Positions 34,346 through 43,280 of a DNA stretch of 64,000 nt are shown in pieces. The stretch lies in contig JAXLYE010000011.1 in the NCBI GenBank assembly GCA_046351595.1, positions 124,001 through 188,000 on the forward strand, read 5' to 3'. The stretch comes from JAXLYE01 sp046351595 (lineage in GTDB: Bacteria > Myxococcota_A > Polyangia > Palsa-1104 > JAEUJZ01). Within the stretch, counting starts at the first letter, position 1, and each line of letters opens with the position of its first letter. Under the pieces are notes generated by a model that worked only from the letters and a program-made list of their open reading frames with translations, was not told the origin of the DNA and ran no database searches. Both the position numbers and the translations under genes were made by a program.

Positions 34346-35110
34346 ATGGCAGTGGTCTTGAAGTCCTCAGAAGAAGAACGGCAGCGGCTCTTTGAGGAGG
34401 CCCACGCCGGCAGCAGCCGCGCAATGGATCGGCTCATCCACCTGCTGCGGCCCCTTGTGTACCGCAAGGCGAAGCGGTTTGTGGAAGACCGTCAGCCCGG
34501 CATCGGCCCTTCTACGCTCACCCAGACGGTCTCGGTGAAGCTCACGAAGGCCATCCGGCAGGCGCGTCAGTCAGGCAATGCGACGCTGATGAAGCTGGTC
34601 AATACGATCGTCCGCAACACGGGGATCAGCGCGTTCCGCCATGCGCACTGCGAAGTACGCGACGGCGGCAGGCACGTCTCGCTGGAAGATGTCGAGTCTC
34701 AGGTGCTTGACGGGCAGCCAGGGCCGGATGAGCAGCTGGCCAGCAAGCAGCGGGGGCATCGGCTCCTCGTGCAGATCGCCCAGCTGTCCGTCCGCCAGCG
34801 TATTGCGCTGGAGGCACGGCTGGCCGGTGAGTCGCCCACAGAGATCGCGGCGCGGCTGGACTGCAAGGAGTCGGAAGTCGCCAGCATCCTGCACCGAGCG
34901 AAGCAGAACCTCCAGCACACGGATGAATCCCTACCACCCACCCCGCTGACCGCTGCACTGCTGAGCTGCCTTCATCGCGTCCGCGCAGGCGCCAAGATCG
35001 ACGAGTCCCTACTCGCCAGAGACTACCCGAAGTACCATGAAGAGCTGCGGGACTTTTTGCAGTGGCTCGAAGAGGTGCGCAAGCTCTGGGACACTGGGAC
35101 CGCTGGCTAG
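34346..35110 (+). CDS. Sigma-70/ECF-like sigma factor, island copy 1
   Basis: 254 residues. AGGAG directly abuts the ATG at 34346 but is 6 nt from a GTG at 34352, which may be the true start. Region 2-like sequence is at about 28-95 (L-V-Y-R-K-A-K-R-F ... V-N-T-I-V-R-N-T-G-I-S-A-F-R) and a region 4 HTH at about 155-195 (E-S-P-T-E-I-A-A-R-L-D-C-K-E-S-E-V-A-S-I-L). A C-terminal extension of about 55 residues ends in W-L-E-E-V-R-K-L-W. The gene at 38704 is a paralogue over its whole length, extension included. It is in one unit with the SLOG-glycosyltransferase behind an ECF-like promoter, so it probably regulates itself and the island. Confidence 0.78.
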   Translation: MAVVLKSSEEERQRLFEEAHAGSSRAMDRLIHLLRPLVYRKAKRFVEDRQPGIGPSTLTQTVSVKLTKAIRQARQSGNATLMKLVNTIVRNTGISAFRHAHCEVRDGGRHVSLEDVESQVLDGQPGPDEQLASKQRGHRLLVQIAQLSVRQRIALEARLAGESPTEIAARLDCKESEVASILHRAKQNLQHTDESLPPTPLTAALLSCLHRVRAGAKIDESLLARDYPKYHEELRDFLQWLEEVRKLWDTGTAG

Positions 35111-35217
35111 GGCGCGGCCTTTCCACGCCAGGGAGCGACGCGCGCGCCCGGGAATCCCGCGGTGCGCAGCGCAGGCTGCTGTTTCCTGTTCCTTCCGGAG
35201 CTGGCGTGGGTCGTGGT

Positions 35218-35679
35218 TCAGTAGGTGGCTTCGGCGTTGAATACGAACATGCAGCGCTGAAAGACGTTGGTGCAGCGGAAACCAAGGTACCAGTCTCCTG
35301 CCGGCAGGGCTACGGAGTCATTGACCTGCATCACGCCGTTGTGGATGCCAGCATAGGCTTGGTTGCCGCTGCCCGTCTGGTACGAGACCCACTGGGCGGG
35401 CGTGAACACGGCGACGTTCCAGGTATCGGTGGTGGTCTGGCTGGCACTAAAGCGGAACGAGCCTGCCTTCGGGAGCCTGAACGAGAAGCCGTAGAATTCC
35501 CCGGCGCCGAAGGTCACCGGCTGGGACTGCGCGAGCTTGTAGGTCACCGGTGCAGGGGAGGGCTGCGTGCCACCGCCGCCGCCACTACTACCTCCGCCGC
35601 CGTCGCCTTCACGCTCAGCGGGGCCGCAGGCCGACAGTCCATACGCGAAAAGAGAGAACAGGATCCATCCAGAGCGCAT
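35218..35679 (-). CDS. Small lipoprotein with Gly-rich linker
   Basis: 153 residues from the ATG at 35679 with GGAGG 5 nt upstream. The signal sequence ends in a lipobox (L-S-A-C). A Gly/Ser linker precedes a beta-rich domain with a pre-peptidase C-terminal-like flavour (F-R-F-S-A-S-Q-T, D-T-W-N-V-A-V-F, G-D-W-Y-L-G-F-R-C). It follows the E2-E1 gene on the same strand after a 101-nt gap, but nothing ties it to CBASS. It converges on the sigma gene. Confidence 0.6.
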   Translation of the reverse strand: MRSGWILFSLFAYGLSACGPAEREGDGGGGSSGGGGGTQPSPAPVTYKLAQSQPVTFGAGEFYGFSFRLPKAGSFRFSASQTTTDTWNVAVFTPAQWVSYQTGSGNQAYAGIHNGVMQVNDSVALPAGDWYLGFRCTNVFQRCMFVFNAEATY

Positions 35680-35780
35680 CAAGACCTCCTCCTTGCCGAC
35701 CTTTACGATCGGGCGTGCCTAAAGAGGAGGACGCGGTTTGCAGGACGCGCTACCGACAAATCGCAACGGCGCGTGCTGCT

Positions 35781-37448
35781 TTAGGCAAATTTCTTGTCGA
35801 CCCGACAGTGAACAAGGCCGTAGCGCCCACGAAGGGCGGCGGGTATGCCCACGCTCGGCCCATCAAGCCCGTCAGGTGCGAACAACGTGTGGTTCTCGAA
35901 GGCGAGGCGCTTGCAGAGCACATCCACGGCAATGCGCGCGACAAAGTTTGCTGCGGCGTGCAGGTTGCTTTCGGCGCCGGGCAGGATGTTGTCAGCGCAC
36001 GCGGCCGGTGGGGGGGCTGACCGTACCCAGGGGATCTGCGGCAGATCGGTAAGCTCGTGCAGGCTGGGATCGCGACCGGGGACAGAGCGGAGCAAACGCA
36101 GCACACGCCCGTCGCACTCCATCCACGCGTGGAGGCAGGGCCGCGACCCCTGCTGGGCAATCGCCGACAGCGCGCGCTCGCTTGGGAGATCCGCTGTCAT
36201 CCCGATGAGCAACGCATCGTCTGGGATCGAAAGCTCAGGCAGCGCTTCATCCAGCATGGCGGGCGCAGTCTCTACCGTGGCGCTGCGATGGTGCCGCAGG
36301 ATGTAGGCCCGCATCTGCTCGGCTTTGTTGCCGCCGACCGCGGACAGATCCAGCCGGTGGCGGGCGACATTGCCGGGCAGCAGCAGATCGCCGTCGACGA
36401 GCAGGAACCTGCCTACCTGTTCCTTGGCCAACAGGTGTGCGACCTCCGAGCCGAGGGCGCCCATGCCCACCAGCACCACACAGGAACGCCGGATGGCGCT
36501 GTCGTCGGTTCCGCTTCGACTCAGCCTGGTCCGTGCAGCCAGCTCGTCTTCATGCATTGGCAGCCCCTGGATGAAGGTTTGGGCTCGGAAGTCGGAAAGG
36601 AAGGTGCCAAACGAGGGGGCCTGCGGATCTCCCCTGCTAACCTGTCGCAGCTCTCTGGCAGCCTCCTCGGTCATCGCCGGATCGAACACCCGCAGGTTCC
36701 ATCGTAGCGGCGCGCCGGCAGGGCGGTCCGGGACGGCCAGAAAGCAGCGCTCCTTCCTCTTGGCAAGAGCGGCAAGGATGGCTTGGAAGCGATCAGACGA
36801 AGGCAGGTCCAAGGCCCACACTCCCTGCACCTCTTCGCCGCCTATCTGGGGGAAGAGGAGCTCTTGGTCAAACTTTTCCCAGCAGTGCTGACCGCACGCC
36901 CGCCACCTGCGCAGGATGCCGAGCCCTCCAGTCCGTCTGGGCAGGGTCGCCACCAGCTCGCCATAGAAGGTAGGGGGTATCCAGTCCGAGGGGCTCAGGA
37001 GGTAGCTGTGCGGCTGCTGGTTCAGGCGATAACCACGATCGGGCCGGCGCAGCGAGACGGAGTGCCACTCCTCCAACGATATCGCCAGGTCCGACCGGAC
37101 ATATTTGTCCAGCCACGTCCGAGCCTGTGCCAGCCAGTCTGCGATCTCCAGGACGTCGGTGAAGCTTGGGGGCGCCAGGCACATGGACCCGTCTCGGAGC
37201 TGATGGCCGCGTGCATAGAGCCCATCGGGGTAGATCGCCGGAGGGAGGAACGGGGTCCCAGGCCCCCACCGAATGGTGATGCTCCACCGTCGATGGACCG
37301 CGGCGATGCGGCCACGCCAGCACACCGTATGCTGGGCGGCGTCATATTCCAGCCGCCCATCGGGGTCTTCGAGCAGCAAGGTCGTCTGCTGGTTGTCCCA
37401 CCAGGTCTTCCAGCCGCGCTTCCACCAAGGAGCGATGTTTCCGCTCAT
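35781..37448 (-). CDS. cap2: E2-E1 fusion, ubiquitin-transfer-like enzyme of type II CBASS (Cap2-like)
   Basis: 555 residues; its ATG overlaps the CD-NTase stop (ATGA). Residues 1-120 look like an E2 (UBC) domain with catalytic Cys90 in G-S-M-C-L-A-P-P. About 325-545 is a ThiF/E1 adenylation domain: V-G-M-G-A-L-G-S (327-334), V-D-G-D-L-L-L-P-G-N-V-x-R (351-363), and Cys484 in P-A-A-C-A-D as probable E1 cysteine. This matches Cap2, which conjugates the C-terminus of the CD-NTase to cellular targets and primes it. No JAB/JAMM protease (Cap3) gene follows; the next gene is the lipoprotein. Either Cap3 is absent or encoded elsewhere. Confidence 0.82.
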   Translation of the reverse strand: MSGNIAPWWKRGWKTWWDNQQTTLLLEDPDGRLEYDAAQHTVCWRGRIAAVHRRWSITIRWGPGTPFLPPAIYPDGLYARGHQLRDGSMCLAPPSFTDVLEIADWLAQARTWLDKYVRSDLAISLEEWHSVSLRRPDRGYRLNQQPHSYLLSPSDWIPPTFYGELVATLPRRTGGLGILRRWRACGQHCWEKFDQELLFPQIGGEEVQGVWALDLPSSDRFQAILAALAKRKERCFLAVPDRPAGAPLRWNLRVFDPAMTEEAARELRQVSRGDPQAPSFGTFLSDFRAQTFIQGLPMHEDELAARTRLSRSGTDDSAIRRSCVVLVGMGALGSEVAHLLAKEQVGRFLLVDGDLLLPGNVARHRLDLSAVGGNKAEQMRAYILRHHRSATVETAPAMLDEALPELSIPDDALLIGMTADLPSERALSAIAQQGSRPCLHAWMECDGRVLRLLRSVPGRDPSLHELTDLPQIPWVRSAPPPAACADNILPGAESNLHAAANFVARIAVDVLCKRLAFENHTLFAPDGLDGPSVGIPAALRGRYGLVHCRVDKKFA

Positions 37449-38257
37449 GCGAGCGGCGTGTCCGCGATGCCGCGCAAGCTGCTCGGGTAGTTGGGGCCAG
37501 CGAAAGCCCTGTGGGGCTCTCCTCGCCGCAGGTGCTCCAGGCTGGCCTGGGCAGCGGCCATGACCTTTGCTTTTGCAGCGGGTTCGAGATCGTTGATGCG
37601 TTGGCCCGAGCGAGACGGGTCCTGGACCGTGATACGGCCCGCAGCGAGCTGCTCCAGCACTGCCGAGAAGCGGGCCCCCAGGCCCTGCGCGCCTGTGCTC
37701 TGCAGCACATTCACTACAAGCACTTCCAGCCCGACCGACGACAGGTCGGACAGGCCGTTGGAATTCCGCCAGTCTTTGGCCAGCCGGACGACGTCGTGCG
37801 CCCCGTGGCGATGGCCCTCCCGCTCAAACCAGTCAACATGCGCGGGACCGTCGAGCGCGTGCCGATGCTTGCGCGGAATCGAGCCCCCCGGGTCGGTCAG
37901 CCCGTTCTCTGCTGCCGGCAGCACGTCGACCGAGACGCCGTTCTTGAACCGGACCGCCACGGCCTTATGCAACTTCGTGGCGCTTTCGACGTCGGGGGCT
38001 TGAGCCAGAGCGTCACGGAACCGATCGAGCGTCTGCGGGGTCGGGGCTCCCCGTAGGGTCAACACGACGTCCGCTTCTCTGCGCCCCTGTAGCATCGTCC
38101 TCTTGGCGGCCGATCCACAGGGATGCAGCTCTGCGATGGGATACTCTCTTTGGATCGTCGCGCGGACGGTATCGATCGCAGCCTGGACATCGGCCTGCTC
38201 TCCGGCCGTCGGGGTGATCTGCCGTCGCCGCGCGTCCAGCCATTCATCGGTGCCCAT
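37445..38257 (-). CDS. cdn: CD-NTase of the type II CBASS-like pair
   Basis: 270 residues from the ATG at 38257 (GGAGG 5 nt upstream). The nucleotidyltransferase core: C-G-S (47-49), Glu61-Ala-Asp63 (R-E-A-D-V-V-L-T-L) and Asp111 (V-S-V-D-V-L-P-A). Later helices carry V-R-L-A-K-D-W-R-N. The first acidic residue is Glu rather than Asp. The C-terminus is ...A-D-T-P-L-A, the end expected to be handled by the E2-E1 partner encoded immediately downstream. No effector gene adjoins the pair, so its signal may be read by the SLOG fusions encoded nearby. Confidence 0.82.
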   Translation of the reverse strand: MGTDEWLDARRRQITPTAGEQADVQAAIDTVRATIQREYPIAELHPCGSAAKRTMLQGRREADVVLTLRGAPTPQTLDRFRDALAQAPDVESATKLHKAVAVRFKNGVSVDVLPAAENGLTDPGGSIPRKHRHALDGPAHVDWFEREGHRHGAHDVVRLAKDWRNSNGLSDLSSVGLEVLVVNVLQSTGAQGLGARFSAVLEQLAAGRITVQDPSRSGQRINDLEPAAKAKVMAAAQASLEHLRRGEPHRAFAGPNYPSSLRGIADTPLA

Positions 38258-38431
38258 GACTTCCTCCAATTCTTGCAATCGGTTCCCGCCAATTCAGCCA
38301 ATGCCATCGTAACGAAGGACACCGGTTCGCATCGGCTCTCGGGCAGCCCAGGCGCCCCGGGTTGACCAAGCTAGACAGCAAAGCCTCCCTGCGCAAGGGG
38401 GCCTTGCACGAAAAAAGGGAATGTTTTTTTC

Positions 38432-38457
38432 GACAGAATCGTTCAGAAATAGCGTCT
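38432..38457 (+). promoter_or_regulatory. ECF-type promoter upstream of the second sigma gene
   Basis: GACAGAATCG (38432-38441) and GCGTCT (38452-38457), the same boxes and spacing as at 32102-32127, again after a run of seven T. It lies in the 446-base gap between the type II CD-NTase gene (minus) and the sigma gene (plus) and points to the latter, with a leader of about 240 nt. The remainder of this gap shows no further gene. Confidence 0.6.
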
Positions 38458-38703
38458 CCCTTTCTAATGTGTGCAGGGGCGACTCAAGGCGCTCCTTCGG
38501 TATATGTACTGTGGACGGTCATCCTCCTGGGAACATGGTAGATTTCACGCATGGGTGAACCCTGCCCCTGGACGGCCTGCGTTTCCCCGGCTACTGGACC
38601 CTGGCTGCGGGCTTGATCGACCCGCGCTGCTTCAGCGGTGTCACAGCTCCATGTGTACAGACCCTATGAAGCCCGGAGCGACGGCCGCGCTGCAGCGCCT
38701 CGG

Positions 38704-39474
38704 ATGGACAGCATGACCACCAGCCCCAAGATGCGCGAACTTACCCAGCTCTTTCTCGCGGCCCGCGCCGGCAGCCGTTGCGCCCTGGAGATGCTGCTCG
38801 TCAGGCTGCGCCCTCTCGTCTATCGCAAGGCCCAGCGCTTCACCAGGGACTGGAAGGCTAAAGTCGGCCCGTCCTCTCTAACGCAGGAGGTCACCCTCAG
38901 CCTGGCCCGGCTGATCACCCGGGTGCGGGGCTCGCACAGCTCCACGCTGCTGCGTCTTGTTGATCAGCTCATTCTCTCGAAAGGAATCTCTGCGTTTCGC
39001 CATGACCGCACCCAGAAGCGGGACGGCGGGCCGGAGGTGTCGCTCGAAGAGGTGGCCCCGCAGTTGCAGGACGAGCGCCAGGGACCGCACGACACGCTGG
39101 AGCAGAAGCAACGAGCGCACCGCCTGCTGGTGGCTCTCGCGAGGCTCGATGTGCGACCGCGCACCGCGCTAGAGGGAGCCCTGGCTGGCGATGCCCCTGC
39201 GCAGATCGCAGCGAAGCTGGGGTGCAGCGCGGCTGCGGTCTCCAACCTCGTGCTGCGCACGAAGCACCTCCTGAGCAAGACGACCACGGAAAGACAGACG
39301 CAAGACGCGCTGGAGGAAGCCCTGCTGACATATCTTCAGCAGCGCAGCCTGGGGCGTCCGATGGATCCGTGGAGCTTTGCCGCCAACTACCCGCGGCATC
39401 AGGCCGCGCTGCTCGAGCTCCTCCTCTGGCTGGAAGAAGTACGAGTTGCGTGGAGCAGCCTGTGTCCGACCTGA
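38704..39474 (+). CDS. Sigma-70/ECF-like sigma factor, island copy 2
   Basis: 256 residues from the ATG at 38704 (38713 also possible; no clear ribosome-binding site). It aligns with the factor at 34346 over its full length: L-V-Y-R-K-A-Q-R-F, the G-I-S-A-F-R-H block, V-S-L-E-E-V, a region 4 HTH (D-A-P-A-Q-I-A-A-K-L-G-C-S-A-A-A-V-S) and the C-terminal W-L-E-E-V-R extension. It has its own copy of the ECF-like promoter, suggesting autoregulation or cross-regulation. Its stop lies two bases from the stop of the convergent kinase gene. Sigma factors of this kind are often paired with Ser/Thr kinases in myxobacteria and planctomycetes. Confidence 0.77.
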   Translation: MDSMTTSPKMRELTQLFLAARAGSRCALEMLLVRLRPLVYRKAQRFTRDWKAKVGPSSLTQEVTLSLARLITRVRGSHSSTLLRLVDQLILSKGISAFRHDRTQKRDGGPEVSLEEVAPQLQDERQGPHDTLEQKQRAHRLLVALARLDVRPRTALEGALAGDAPAQIAAKLGCSAAAVSNLVLRTKHLLSKTTTERQTQDALEEALLTYLQQRSLGRPMDPWSFAANYPRHQAALLELLLWLEEVRVAWSSLCPT

Positions 39475-39476
39475 CC

Positions 39477-41402
39477 TCAGGAGCCCGAAAGCTCGGCAGC
39501 GATGGCCTGCCAGTCGCGGATGTGCACGTCCTCCAGCCACTGACCTCGCTGCGCCATCTGCCGCATGAGCGCGAGCGCCGCTCGGGCCAGATCCCGGCGC
39601 TGCTCTCCCTGGCTACGCTGCGCCCTTCGTACCAGGGACTCCGCCAGCGCGTGTCCCCAGTGGCCATTTTCTGGATCCTCGGAAGCTAGCGCGCGCAGAC
39701 CGCTGAGAGACGCATTCTCCTGCGGCCCGGCGGCTTGTCCGCGCCGGGAGGCCACCTCGGCGAGGCGCTCGACGGCAAGCAGATAGGCCAGGCGGAAACG
39801 CTTGTCCTGAGGAACGAGCTGCAGCGCTGCGCGGGCCCAGCCCTCTGCCTCCGCGGCCAGCGCGGACGCCTCATCCACCATCCCGCGCTCCAGGAGGATC
39901 CGAGATCTTCCCATCAGCACACGGGCGAGCTGCCAGCGGTCAATCGCTTCTCCTCCGGCTTGCGCCAGCAGCACCCGCTCATGCCCCTCGGCATCCGCCA
40001 GCGCATCTAACGCCCCGGCGAGGTCTCCACGGTCGTGCAGCACCAGGGCACGCTGGTAGTCAAGGAACGAGGGCACCTGGCGGGTGCTGGCGGCGGCCGC
40101 TAGCGTGCGCGGCAGCGTGTGCGCAGCCTCTTCGTACAGGCTCAGCGCGCGCTCGTACTGTCCGCGATGATATTCCATCTCACCGATGCCGTCTGCGCAG
40201 ATCGACAGGGCCTTGTACGCTTGCGCAGGCTGGCTCGAGATCAGAGTCCGCCACTCGGTCCCCGCGCTTTCGTAGTACTGTATCGCGGCGCGGATCCACC
40301 CCCGCTCCTTGGCAAGTGCGGCTTCTTTATACTGGTGTCGAGCGCGCTGGGCTGGTGACGCTGGGCCGAGCGCGGACAGGTCCTCCCGCGCCGCTCGGAG
40401 CTGCACCTCGGCGTCGGCGATCGTCGACGTGAACAGAGCGGTTTCAAAGCGCTCATAGTCGCTCGCGAGCACCGTCTCCATCGGTACACGCAGCGTCTTT
40501 GGGCCGAGGAGCGTGATCAAGAGTAGCGGTACGGTGCGTAGCCAGCCCGCCCCCCTTCGACGTGGCACGAACGAGATCGAGGCCAAGACCGCGGCCACCT
40601 CCTGGGCATGCGGCCGATTCTCTGGCTCTTTGGCCAGCATCCGTGCCACGAGAGCAACCAGCGTTGGCGGCAGGCCAGGCACGAGCGCGGACAGACGGGG
40701 CGGCACCTGGTTGAGCTGCATCGAAATCAAGGGGCCGCGCTTTGGAGCTACGAAGGGCCGACGTCCCGCGATCAGCTCGAACAAGATGACGCCCAGAGCA
40801 TAGACATCGGCACGTCCGTCGACGTGCTTGGCGGAGACGATTTGCTCTGGTGCGGCATACTCATAGGTCCCAAAGAACGCTTCCGACTCTGTACTGAGCG
40901 GCAGCAGCGGTGCTTCTGCGGTGGCCCCCTCCACCGGCAGCTTGGCGAATCCGAAGTCCACCAGCTTCGGCAGGCCCTCGCTGCTGAGCATCACGTTCTG
41001 CGGCTTCAGGTCGCGGTGGATGATGTTGTCAGCGTGCAGCCTGGCAAGGGTCGCTGCCATCGAAGCCGTCAACGATACTGCGTGCGATACGGACAGGGGC
41101 GGACTCTCTGCGAGCGAGCGCTCCAACCGTTCCAGGGCCAGATACGGACGGCCGTCTTCAAGAAGTCCGTGATCGATGAGCTTCACCACACCCGGGTCAT
41201 CGATCCGGGACAGCGCCAAGCCCTCGTTCGCCATGCGCAGGGCCAGCAGCGCATCGGCTCGTTTGTCCGCGCGCAGGATCTTCAGCGCGACGAGGCCCCT
41301 CTCGCGACTTCCGAGAATCGCCTCATAGACCTCGCTGCTCGCCCCGGTTGCGAGGTGCTGCTGAATCAAATAGGGTCCTATATGCTCACCGGGCTGGAGC
41401 AT
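39477..41402 (-). CDS. Transmembrane Ser/Thr protein kinase with TPR-like tail
   Basis: 641 residues. The kinase domain covers about 9-270 with Lys41, the catalytic loop H-R-D-L-K-P-Q-N (129-136) and DFG (149-151). The Gly-rich loop is weak (A-T-G-A-S-S-E-V), but activation and APE segments (Y-E-Y-A-A-P-E-Q) are present. A single membrane helix lies at about 295-315 (V-P-L-L-L-I-T-L-L), and the outer part is helical, TPR/solenoid-like. It ends two bases from the convergent second sigma gene, so the ends overlap at transcript level. It may tie phosphorylation signalling to the island's sigma factors; that is inference. Confidence 0.85.
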   Translation of the reverse strand: MLQPGEHIGPYLIQQHLATGASSEVYEAILGSRERGLVALKILRADKRADALLALRMANEGLALSRIDDPGVVKLIDHGLLEDGRPYLALERLERSLAESPPLSVSHAVSLTASMAATLARLHADNIIHRDLKPQNVMLSSEGLPKLVDFGFAKLPVEGATAEAPLLPLSTESEAFFGTYEYAAPEQIVSAKHVDGRADVYALGVILFELIAGRRPFVAPKRGPLISMQLNQVPPRLSALVPGLPPTLVALVARMLAKEPENRPHAQEVAAVLASISFVPRRRGAGWLRTVPLLLITLLGPKTLRVPMETVLASDYERFETALFTSTIADAEVQLRAAREDLSALGPASPAQRARHQYKEAALAKERGWIRAAIQYYESAGTEWRTLISSQPAQAYKALSICADGIGEMEYHRGQYERALSLYEEAAHTLPRTLAAAASTRQVPSFLDYQRALVLHDRGDLAGALDALADAEGHERVLLAQAGGEAIDRWQLARVLMGRSRILLERGMVDEASALAAEAEGWARAALQLVPQDKRFRLAYLLAVERLAEVASRRGQAAGPQENASLSGLRALASEDPENGHWGHALAESLVRRAQRSQGEQRRDLARAALALMRQMAQRGQWLEDVHIRDWQAIAAELSGS

Positions 41403-41795
41403 GAGCCATCTATATCATGGCGGCCGGGCGTTGCAGCCCGATCGGCGCCCCCCCCCTGAGCCGACGTCTCTGCAGATCCGCACCAGCTTGATCTGCTGCA
41501 GCGCACAGCACGCGATCAGCCCAAAGAGTGAATGTGCGGCCTCGGCAGGCTCAGGCTCGGTTCATGAGTCTGTGTCTCGAGACACGCCAGCCAGATTGAA
41601 GCAAGGGCAGTTCGAGAGACGGGCACGTCGCTCGATCCCCGCGACGGCTTCTCGCGCCTGGGGTCGGCGCCGCGTCCGACGAGCGCAGCCGGGAGTGGGG
41701 ACCTCGCTGCCTGCAGCAGCGAGACCTCAGGGACGGAGACGTCAGGCCCCAAAGCGCGCGCGAGACCTGGGTGCCAGCTTAGCGCTCCGTCGGAA
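41403..41795. other. Intergenic region without a supported gene
   Basis: This 393-base gap separates the kinase gene and the lipoprotein gene at 41796, both on the minus strand. A 140-codon plus-strand frame here has Arg/Pro-rich, shadow-like composition and no ribosome-binding site. A kinase promoter probably lies close to 41403-41480. Nothing else was recognised. Confidence 0.35.
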
Positions 41796-43148
41796 CTACT
41801 CGCATCCGCAGACCCCACCATGATCGACACAGCAGTTCCGGTGCGAGCCATAACAGGTGCAGCTGGGTGAAACCGTTCCGTCACAGCACATAAGCCGCTT
41901 GGATGCCTCTTTCTCCTGCGCTGCGGCTTCCCGCTGTTTGAGCTTGGCAAGCCGCAGCTTTGCCTTTTGAGCCTCTGCCTGCTTCGCCGCTCTTGCCGCA
42001 CGCTCTTCCTGCTCTTCGAGCTGGGCGATGCGTTTCTGGGCCTTGGCCAGTCGGCTGCTCGCCGAAGGCACGTCCCGACAGGCGGCCTGTGCCCTGGCTA
42101 TCTCGTCATCAACGTCCGAGCTATGGTGGATCGCTTCCGCTGCCTGGAGGGCGTCGCTGCAGCGCCGTTCCTTCCTTGCTGCCGCGTTCTTGGCGATTTG
42201 CTGGAGCGCCGTTGAGTACTTCCCCTGTGTCTCCGGAGTCCAGAGATCTCGGCATTCTGAGCGTGCGTTTTCCCATGCGGTCCTCGCCTCGGTCTCCAGT
42301 TCCTCCGCTGAGTTGCCATCGATAGCGACGGCTTCCGCAATGCCGGTCAGGCGAGCACATTCGGCCTGTCGTTGAGTCAGGAGATCCTTTGATGCGCGAG
42401 TGGTAGGGTCCTCCTCAAGCGTACGCCGGAGCTGCTCTACATCCGCATCCGGGAGGTCTAAATTAAAGAGAGCCTTCTTGATCCGGATGGAAACTCGGTT
42501 TCCCAGACGAGGGACGTCCTGGATGGGAGTATCGGCAAATGAGAGCCGCACAGCACCCAAGTCATCGCTGACCGAGGCGACTTCGTTCCCTTGCCCCAGG
42601 CGTAGGGCGACCGGAAGCGCCCGGACAGGACCCGCATTGCACGAGAAGCGTCTGCTGACTGGTGTACCAGCGACCAAACCCAGATCCTTGTGGCTATCCA
42701 CGGCCCGGAGGCCATGTACGGCGCCGATGACGACCAGGCTCAACCCTCCTGTCCCAACAAGACCACCGGCAATCTGGTAGGCGATGGGAGGCTGGGGTCC
42801 AAGGCCAGCTGCGAGGGACACATAATCCCCGCCAAAGGCAACCGCAGCACCGAGCCCCAAGAGGCCAATTCCGGGAAGTATATACGCTAATGGGGAGGGG
42901 CTTGCGACCCGTTCGATGTGAGCGTGGCGATGGAGGATGGGGGTCTCTCTCGTCTCGCAGAGCTCCTCTTGTGAGAGCCCGATCTTGAGAGCCGTTCCGT
43001 CGACAGTCGTCGCAGCTTGATAGCGCCGCGAGCCATCCACGACCGACTCAGAACGCTCAGTCCTAACGAGTTCGTCTTGATAGATGGTCTTCGATGAAAT
43101 CGAGCATCCAGCTAGGAAAATTGAGCAGTACAGCCAGAACAACTTCAT
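41796..43148 (-). CDS. Large lipoprotein with coiled coil and Cys-rich end
   Basis: 450 residues. Signal sequence with lipobox (L-A-G-C) at about residue 15, two hydrophobic segments at about 88-105 and 122-145, a beta-rich middle domain, a long charged helix (about 355-420, rich in Lys/Ala/Gln/Glu) and a Cys-rich knot at the C-terminus with eight Cys. No family is recognised; this general layout (lipoprotein, two helices, coiled coil) echoes the envelope proteins at 12-15 kb. It lies in the accessory region beside the recombinase. Confidence 0.65.
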   Translation of the reverse strand: MKLFWLYCSIFLAGCSISSKTIYQDELVRTERSESVVDGSRRYQAATTVDGTALKIGLSQEELCETRETPILHRHAHIERVASPSPLAYILPGIGLLGLGAAVAFGGDYVSLAAGLGPQPPIAYQIAGGLVGTGGLSLVVIGAVHGLRAVDSHKDLGLVAGTPVSRRFSCNAGPVRALPVALRLGQGNEVASVSDDLGAVRLSFADTPIQDVPRLGNRVSIRIKKALFNLDLPDADVEQLRRTLEEDPTTRASKDLLTQRQAECARLTGIAEAVAIDGNSAEELETEARTAWENARSECRDLWTPETQGKYSTALQQIAKNAAARKERRCSDALQAAEAIHHSSDVDDEIARAQAACRDVPSASSRLAKAQKRIAQLEEQEERAARAAKQAEAQKAKLRLAKLKQREAAAQEKEASKRLMCCDGTVSPSCTCYGSHRNCCVDHGGVCGCE

Positions 43149-43280
43149 CGGCGGAAATTCGCATCATGAGTAAAGGTCCGCAATCTGCTCTTCTGTTCAG
43201 TAAGCGGCCTCGATTCTCATTGCCTGCCGTAGGCAGCTCGTGCGAAGTTTCCTTCGCAAATCGCTCCGATGAGGTGATCC

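Noticed and set aside
35123..35209. Inverted repeat CCACGCCAG ... CTGGCGTGG between convergent genes as terminator
   Set aside because: The 9-bp arms match perfectly but are separated by about 70 bases and no T run follows, so an intrinsic terminator is not supported.
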